NCBI GenBank assembly: GCA_014762625.1
Contig: JABURQ010000058.1
Location: 51,066-115,065, forward strand
Length of the DNA: 64,000 nucleotides
Reading direction: 5' to 3'
Origin: Planctomycetaceae bacterium
GTDB taxonomy: Bacteria > Planctomycetota > Planctomycetia > Planctomycetales > Planctomycetaceae
Each line of letters begins with the position of its first letter. Position 1 is the stretch's first letter. The notes below the pieces were generated by a model, which made no database searches, was not told the DNA's origin, and was given only the letters and a program-made list of their open reading frames with translations. Positions 58,427 through 64,000 of this stretch are shown here, one piece after another. The translations under genes and the position numbers were made by a program.

Positions 58427-59842
58427 ATGAACACAGAGCTTGATCCAACCGGTAACAAGCCATCGTTCGTCGCAAAACTATTGCGACCGAAGGTGATGAT
58501 CCTGGCATTTCTTTTGTTTTTGATTCTGGTCTCTCCGTTGCTGATCCGAGGGTGGTTTTTGAGAGGCGTTCCGAATGTTCCTGAACCGTTTGATCGAGAG
58601 CCACTGTTGGAATACTCGGTCCCCGATAATGAGAATGCCTATGCCGACTATCAGTCGGCAAAATCACTATATGTGAATGCCTCTCAGGCTCTGAGCGAAC
58701 TGCGTGATCGAATCAACGAAGATGGCTGGCATCTGGCGAACGATGACATCCGGCAGCATCTGCACGACAACGAAGATGCACTCCTCGCCTGGAAAAATGG
58801 GACTGAGAAAGACAAAGCACTCTATATCGCTGCCAAAGACTACTCAATTGCCGTCTTGCTGGAAGTCACACAAGAACTGCGAGAGTTACATAGAACGGCG
58901 ATGTTGCGATGCAAAGAGCTCGAAGCCGAGGGTAAACCGCAGGAAGCGTGGGAGTGGTATCGAGCCTCGATCCGCGCCAGTCGGCATGCCGGGACGCATG
59001 GCGGATTGATGGAAAGACTGGTCGGAATCGCTCTTTTTCAGACAACGGCTGACCCACTGCAAACCTGGGCGGCTTATCCGGAATTGACGGCGGACGATTT
59101 GCGGAAGGCGATCGAACAATTGCAGTCTGACTGGCAACTGACCGAGAAGATATCGACCTCGCTGCAGATTGAATACCTCGCTCTGGATCAAGCGATCAAA
59201 AACTACAGTGAGGAAGGATTGGTTCCGATGGGCGAGTCGCTGCCGGGGACTCCAGGACTGCTGTATATTCTCGGCGAGCCGGAACTCTCCCGGCGAGTGA
59301 TGAGCATCTACTTTCGCAATCAACTGAAGTTTTGCGACTTACCTGTCTACGAACGTCCCCGCACAGTGAGCAGGAACGACCTGTACGACGATCCTCGAGG
59401 GTTCGAGCTGGGTGACGGCGACCACTGGGACGCCACGGGATTCGAGACGGCGTTTCAACGTGCCATTCTGGCAAGATTAGTATTACCGGCGACGAGTCAG
59501 ATTCAGCGCGCCTTAGATCGCGAAGAAGCCAAGTATCGCACTTTGCTGGTGATGCTCGCGGGGCAAGCTTATCGCCGAGACCACGGAGAGTTCCCCAACA
59601 CTCTCGACGAACTGGTCCCCGATTACCTCGACGCAATTCCGGTCGACAACTACGATGGCAAGCCGCTCAAATATCGTTTCGATCCGGAAGGTCCGGTGGT
59701 TTACAGCGTTTTCGAGAACGGCATCGACGACGGCGGGTTGGACTGGTCTCACCAACATCGGACTTCCGCTCGCGGTCCGGACGACTACGGCGTGCAACTG
59801 AAACTCTTCCGGCCGGACCCGCTCCGCGCAGAGAAACCCTGA
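58427..59842 (+). CDS. Uncharacterised membrane-anchored protein, family A paralogue 3
   Basis: LLLRPKVMILAFLLFLILVSPLLIRGWFLRGVPNVPEPFDREPLLEYSVPDNENAYADYQ-like N-terminus; C-term AGQAYRRDHGEFPNTLDELVPDYLDAIPVDNYDGKPLKYRFDPEGPVVYSVFENGIDDGG. Confidence 0.75.
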   Translation: MNTELDPTGNKPSFVAKLLRPKVMILAFLLFLILVSPLLIRGWFLRGVPNVPEPFDREPLLEYSVPDNENAYADYQSAKSLYVNASQALSELRDRINEDGWHLANDDIRQHLHDNEDALLAWKNGTEKDKALYIAAKDYSIAVLLEVTQELRELHRTAMLRCKELEAEGKPQEAWEWYRASIRASRHAGTHGGLMERLVGIALFQTTADPLQTWAAYPELTADDLRKAIEQLQSDWQLTEKISTSLQIEYLALDQAIKNYSEEGLVPMGESLPGTPGLLYILGEPELSRRVMSIYFRNQLKFCDLPVYERPRTVSRNDLYDDPRGFELGDGDHWDATGFETAFQRAILARLVLPATSQIQRALDREEAKYRTLLVMLAGQAYRRDHGEFPNTLDELVPDYLDAIPVDNYDGKPLKYRFDPEGPVVYSVFENGIDDGGLDWSHQHRTSARGPDDYGVQLKLFRPDPLRAEKP

Positions 59843-59934
59843 CTTTCGTCCCAAGTTCATGCTTCTTGTTGAGCGTGCGGTTTCTCTTTTGAACTCGGAT
59901 AGAACATCTGCGTTCTTTTTTTGCCGCTCCCGAT

Positions 59935-61506
59935 TCAGTTTCCGATCGCGTTTCTCTCGACGCGATCAATGTGGAGTTTCTGATTCTGGAACACCGATTT
60001 CAGTTCGGAGTGTGCTTCAAATTCTTCACTCGGTTGGCTGTACCAACCGATCACGTAATCGACCTGGTCTCGATGGTCGTACGTGAAAAAGTCGCCTCGT
60101 CCTCGTTCATAGCCGGGTTGAAATTGAATGAGAAAATGATCGACTTCCGCCTGGTAAAGATCGAGCGGCACGATCGACGACATGAAGCAGTAATAGCTGG
60201 TTCCGTTGGCGAGATACCCCTGGAATTCCGTCGCGGGATCGGAGTCTTCGCGATAGAGAACATCGCCGGGGCTGAAAACGTCCCGGCCGGAGAGAAAGAC
60301 GTCAATCTCCTCGTTCGCGGCGTTCGTGAAAAGAGTCACGCAAGCCAGATGCACAGCCACGAGGCCGTGGAGATAATAAATGACCACCGAACGGAGTTCG
60401 CCTTCCAACGGCACGCACAGGCACGCCGCTCCAAAAATGAAGACGTTGAGTGCAAACCGGATTTTCAAAAAGCCTCCATGCGCTCCCAGCATGTCGGGAA
60501 AGATCAGATACGCCAGCAGGGAAACCGCCCCGAAGATCAACGTGATGATTTGAGCCTTCTTAAGCCGAATTTCCGCAGAGAGGAGACGCTTCTTCTGAAA
60601 CCAGGCAGCCCCCAGAATCAGTCCGTACACACAGACGATCAACGTCCCGTAAGGCAGATAGTCGTAGCTATAAGGCACGTACCCTTCCGTCACCATCAGG
60701 ACGAGATCTTCGTAAACACCTGAAAAAGAAGGGCGAATCTCGGCGAGCGCTGCCAGGATCCCTTGCTGGTCCCCGGCGGGAGTTTCAGCGTGCGCCGTGC
60801 GGAAGAGGTAGTCCGCTGTCAACAGCAAGCCGGGTAACGCCGCGGCGATCAGAAGAATAAGCCGGCGGAACCGGAAGTGCCCCATGACCGCGAGAATGAA
60901 GACAGCACTCGCGACCGCCATCAGGAAGCCGAGCAAGTGACAAAAATAGGTAGCCGTTAACAGTCCTGAAAGAATCAGCCACTGCTGCCCTGTGGGCCGT
61001 TCGGCATATCGAAACAGGAAACCGAGAATCGTCAGATAGAGCGCCAGGCTGAAGTTGTAATTGTAAAACCCCATGTAGAAGGTGCCGTTAAAAATCAGCA
61101 AAAAGCCAATCGCTGAAACGGTTCGGGCCCCCTCTCCAAAACTGCGCAGGAAATAGAGAAACGCGAACGTCATCGCGACCACATACAGCGAGACCAGAAC
61201 TTTCTCCGCGATTAACGGCGGAAAAACCGCCATCAACCCCCTCAGCAGCCAGACGGTCGTCAGGTTCGGCACTTGCGTACGGCTGAACGTGAAGTATTCA
61301 GCGAAATTCGTTTGCGGCGAGTCGTAATTCCGTTCGATGAACCGACTCGCCAGATGCGCCGGCCCGTCGCGCGTCGGAATGTACGTAAAGCTCCAGATGA
61401 TTACCAGATGGGCAATCAGCCAGCCCCACCACAGAGCCCGCTCAAGGCGCGAGGATTTTTCGTCCGACCGTGGTTGGGAGGAGGTGGGATTATTCACGCA
61501 TCGCAC
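59935..61506 (-). CDS. Polytopic membrane protein, glycosyltransferase (GT-C/PMT)-like
   Basis: 523 aa, about 10 hydrophobic segments; TRDGPAHLASRFI early in the protein. Confidence 0.55.
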   Translation of the reverse strand: MRCVNNPTSSQPRSDEKSSRLERALWWGWLIAHLVIIWSFTYIPTRDGPAHLASRFIERNYDSPQTNFAEYFTFSRTQVPNLTTVWLLRGLMAVFPPLIAEKVLVSLYVVAMTFAFLYFLRSFGEGARTVSAIGFLLIFNGTFYMGFYNYNFSLALYLTILGFLFRYAERPTGQQWLILSGLLTATYFCHLLGFLMAVASAVFILAVMGHFRFRRLILLIAAALPGLLLTADYLFRTAHAETPAGDQQGILAALAEIRPSFSGVYEDLVLMVTEGYVPYSYDYLPYGTLIVCVYGLILGAAWFQKKRLLSAEIRLKKAQIITLIFGAVSLLAYLIFPDMLGAHGGFLKIRFALNVFIFGAACLCVPLEGELRSVVIYYLHGLVAVHLACVTLFTNAANEEIDVFLSGRDVFSPGDVLYREDSDPATEFQGYLANGTSYYCFMSSIVPLDLYQAEVDHFLIQFQPGYERGRGDFFTYDHRDQVDYVIGWYSQPSEEFEAHSELKSVFQNQKLHIDRVERNAIGN

Positions 61507-61552
61507 ACCTTTTGATGATCGAGGGAATCAGGAATCCCTCTTAATGTACGCG

Positions 61553-63601
61553 TTAATGCACGCGCTGTCCCGGAACCGCTCCGTCGTCGGGACTCAGCAG
61601 GAACACATCCGCGCCGCCGGGACCACTCGCACAGACCATTCCCTCGGAGAGGCCGAACTTCATCTGACGCGGCTTCAGGTTCGCCACGCAGACCACCAGC
61701 TTCCCGACCAGTTCGTCCGGCTCGTACGCTTTCTTGATCCCGGCGAAGACATTCTTTGTCACGCCACCACCTAGACTCAAAGTGAGTTGTAACAGCTTGT
61801 TCGCTTCGGGCACATGATTCGCTTCGACGATCCGCGCGACCCGCAGATCGACTTTCATGAAGTCCTCGATCGTACATTCCTCGGTCAGCGGCTCCGCTTC
61901 GAGCGCTTCCGGGCCGTCGTTCCACTGATCGGTGGCGGCGGGAGTGTCTTCGTTGGTCTGTTCGTCTTTGGATTCTTCCGTCATGGCGTCTACTTTCTTG
62001 GGGTCAATGCGTTGCAGCATATGTTCGAATTTGTTGACCGTCGTACCGGTCAAGGGTGTCTGGGAATCGTCCCAGTGAGTAATTGGTTGAGTCAGCAGAG
62101 CGTCCGTCTTCGCGGTCAACTCCGGCAACACTGGCGTGAGGTAGACGATAATCTGTCGGAACAGGTTCAGTCCCACCGTGCAGATGTCGCGCAGTTCGTC
62201 CGCTCGCTCCGGGTCTTTCCGCAGCGTCCAAGGCTCGCGTGTTTCGATGTACTGATTCGCCCGGTCCGCGAGCAGCATAATCTCTCTCATCGCGGCGGCG
62301 TAGTTACAGGCTTCGTAATACTCGGCGATCTTCTCCGCGACCTCCGCCCCCTGCTGGAAGAGTCCGCCGTCGTCCGGGTAAGTCTCAGACAGGTTCTGAT
62401 CGGCGACGAACTTCGCACACCGGCTGGCGATGTTGACCACCTTGCCGACGAGGTCCGAGTTGATCTTCTGCTGAAAGTCGTCGAGGTTCAGATCGATGTC
62501 GTCCACCCGCGGCCCGAGTTTACTGGCGAAATAGTACCGCAGATAACTCGGATCGAGATGATTCAGGTACGTCGACGCGAGCACGAACGTCCCTTTCGAC
62601 TTCGACATCTTCTCGCCGTCCACATTCAAAAATCCGTGAATGTGGATCTTCTCCGGGAGTGTGAACCCGGCGGTCTTCAGCATGCCGGGCCAGAACAACG
62701 TATGGAAATATGTGATGTCCTTGCCGATGAAGTGATGAATCTCGGTCTCCGGATTCTTCCACCAGTCGTCGAGATTCTGGCCGTTCTTCTGACACCACTC
62801 CCACGTCGAGGCGATGTAACCAATCGGCGCGTCGAACCAGACGTACCAGTAATTGCCGGGCGAGTCCGGAATCTCGAACCCGAAATACGGGGCCGGTCGC
62901 GAGATATCCCAGTCCCGAAGTTCCTCGTGCAGGAAGTGACCTTTGAGATAGTTGGCGATCTCCGATTGCAGGTGCTCGCCGCTCTGTGTCCATTCATCGA
63001 GGAACTCGTGTAACTGTTCCAACTCGATAAACAGATGCGTCGACTTCCGCAGTTCCGGCGTCGCCCCCGAGACCGTACTGACCGGGTCGATCAGTTCGGT
63101 CGGTGTGTACGTGTGCCCGTTATCGCAGTTGTCTCCCGGCTGATTCGTCAAATGACAATGCGGACACGTCCCGCGTACAAACCGGTCCGCGAGGAAGATC
63201 CCTTCTTCGGGATCAAACAACTGCTCGATCTCCTTCTCGATGACGAGACCCGCGTCGCGGATCGATTTCCAGATCTCCGCACACAGTTCTTTGTTCTCAT
63301 CGCTGTTTGTGCTGCCGTAATTGTCGAATTCGATCCCGAAGCCGGCGAAGTCCCGGACGTGGGCCTCCTTCATATCGGCGATCAACTCCGCTTCCGAGCG
63401 GCCTTCGTTCTTCGCGCGGATCATAATCGCCGTCCCGTGCGTGTCGTCGGCACAGAAAAACCGGCATTCTTGGCCGCGCAGCTTCTGAAACCGGACCCAG
63501 ATGTCGGTCTGCAGATATTCGACCAGGTGTCCGATATGAATGTGTCCGTTGGCGTACGGCAGGGCGGCGGTCACCAGAATTTTGCGAGCGGAATCTGACA
63601 G
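61553..63601 (-). CDS. metG: Methionyl-tRNA synthetase with C-terminal tRNA-binding domain; probable CTG start
   Basis: (M)[55 protein letters not shown] upstream of the CTG; the ORF-track start (GTG, 63574) removes the KIL residues of the first Rossmann strand. Confidence 0.93.
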   Translation of the reverse strand: MSDSARKILVTAALPYANGHIHIGHLVEYLQTDIWVRFQKLRGQECRFFCADDTHGTAIMIRAKNEGRSEAELIADMKEAHVRDFAGFGIEFDNYGSTNSDENKELCAEIWKSIRDAGLVIEKEIEQLFDPEEGIFLADRFVRGTCPHCHLTNQPGDNCDNGHTYTPTELIDPVSTVSGATPELRKSTHLFIELEQLHEFLDEWTQSGEHLQSEIANYLKGHFLHEELRDWDISRPAPYFGFEIPDSPGNYWYVWFDAPIGYIASTWEWCQKNGQNLDDWWKNPETEIHHFIGKDITYFHTLFWPGMLKTAGFTLPEKIHIHGFLNVDGEKMSKSKGTFVLASTYLNHLDPSYLRYYFASKLGPRVDDIDLNLDDFQQKINSDLVGKVVNIASRCAKFVADQNLSETYPDDGGLFQQGAEVAEKIAEYYEACNYAAAMREIMLLADRANQYIETREPWTLRKDPERADELRDICTVGLNLFRQIIVYLTPVLPELTAKTDALLTQPITHWDDSQTPLTGTTVNKFEHMLQRIDPKKVDAMTEESKDEQTNEDTPAATDQWNDGPEALEAEPLTEECTIEDFMKVDLRVARIVEANHVPEANKLLQLTLSLGGGVTKNVFAGIKKAYEPDELVGKLVVCVANLKPRQMKFGLSEGMVCASGPGGADVFLLSPDDGAVPGQRVH

Positions 63602-63845
63602 AGGGGCACCTCGGATTCTTTAGAATGCGGTAAATGTTGATCAGTTCAGATGTTGCGTTGTGTCATCCACGGGAGGAAACACGACAGGTCGCCTCTCCGG
63701 GAAACGTCGCCACTATCTTAGGACAATTTGGATCCTGACGGGAGCGAGTGATGGCGAAATCCGCCAGAAACCGGACGATTGAGAGGGACACCGGTCGAAT
63801 TGAGGATGTTCCGAAAATTGCGGAAAAAAATTGTTGCCGGGCCGG

Positions 63846-63873
63846 TTGACGCACGGCTTGCCTGCGGTACAAT
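63846..63873 (+). promoter_or_regulatory. Strong sigma70-like (rrn-type) promoter
   Basis: TTGACG-N16-TACAAT with upstream A-rich stretch (gaaaattgcggaaaaaaattg) resembling an UP element. Confidence 0.75.
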
Positions 63874-63905
63874 GACTCTCCGCGATGTGCGAATCGCTCA
63901 AAGGT

Positions 63906-63921
63906 TCTTAAGCACTTAAGA
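63906..63921 (+). promoter_or_regulatory. boxB-like hairpin in rrn leader
   Basis: TCTTAA-GCAC-TTAAGA between the promoter and the boxA-like motif. Confidence 0.5.
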
Positions 63922-63945
63922 GTTTTCTGCGAAGAGCGTATCGCC

Positions 63946-63959
63946 TGATCTTTGACAAT
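63946..63959 (+). promoter_or_regulatory. boxA-like antitermination motif of an rRNA leader
   Basis: TGATCTTTGACAAT resembles the rrn boxA (E. coli TGCTCTTTAACA). Confidence 0.7.
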
Positions 63960-64000
63960 TTGGTTGGTGGATAGATGATTGTGTGGCCCTTGCAGGTCGG

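Noticed and set aside
61814-63013. 399-aa plus-strand ORF
   Set aside because: Antisense to metG; R/V/D-rich mirror ORF.

Overview
The window is a 64 kb chromosomal segment from a planctomycete (inferred from DUF1559 prepilin-like proteins, PVC-type CxxCH heme-binding proteins and gene content). Its core, about 12.8-45.5 kb, is one continuous informational super-locus on the + strand: tRNA-Thr(TGT)-Tyr(GTA)-Gly(TCC)-Thr(GGT)-tuf-rpmG-tRNA-Trp-secE-nusG-rplKAJL-rpoBC-rpsLG-fusA-S10/spc/alpha genes-rpoA-rplQ. rpmD, rpsD, infA, adk and map are missing from their usual places. The left flank carries a RimK-RCK_C/AstE-like pair, a DUF1559/lipoprotein pair and a minus-strand four-gene cluster (CRTAC1-like beta-propeller, TPR, 7-heme cytochrome, SGNH-TPR). 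The right flank carries a Zn-peptidase-like protein, a SASA esterase, carB, three paralogues of an uncharacterised membrane-anchored protein with a GspG-like C-terminal module, an isomerase, a sialidase-like protein, a polytopic membrane protein and metG, which probably starts at CTG. The last ~150 nt look like an rRNA promoter and antitermination leader, so an rrn operon probably begins just outside the window. The most unusual signals are: (i) short hairpins recurring 16-22 nt upstream of the start codons of at least eight ribosomal-protein genes; (ii) the four-gene redox/scaffold cluster; (iii) the triplicated GspG-tail family. No CRISPR array, prophage or transposase was seen. All calls come from reading the sequence; no database search was run.
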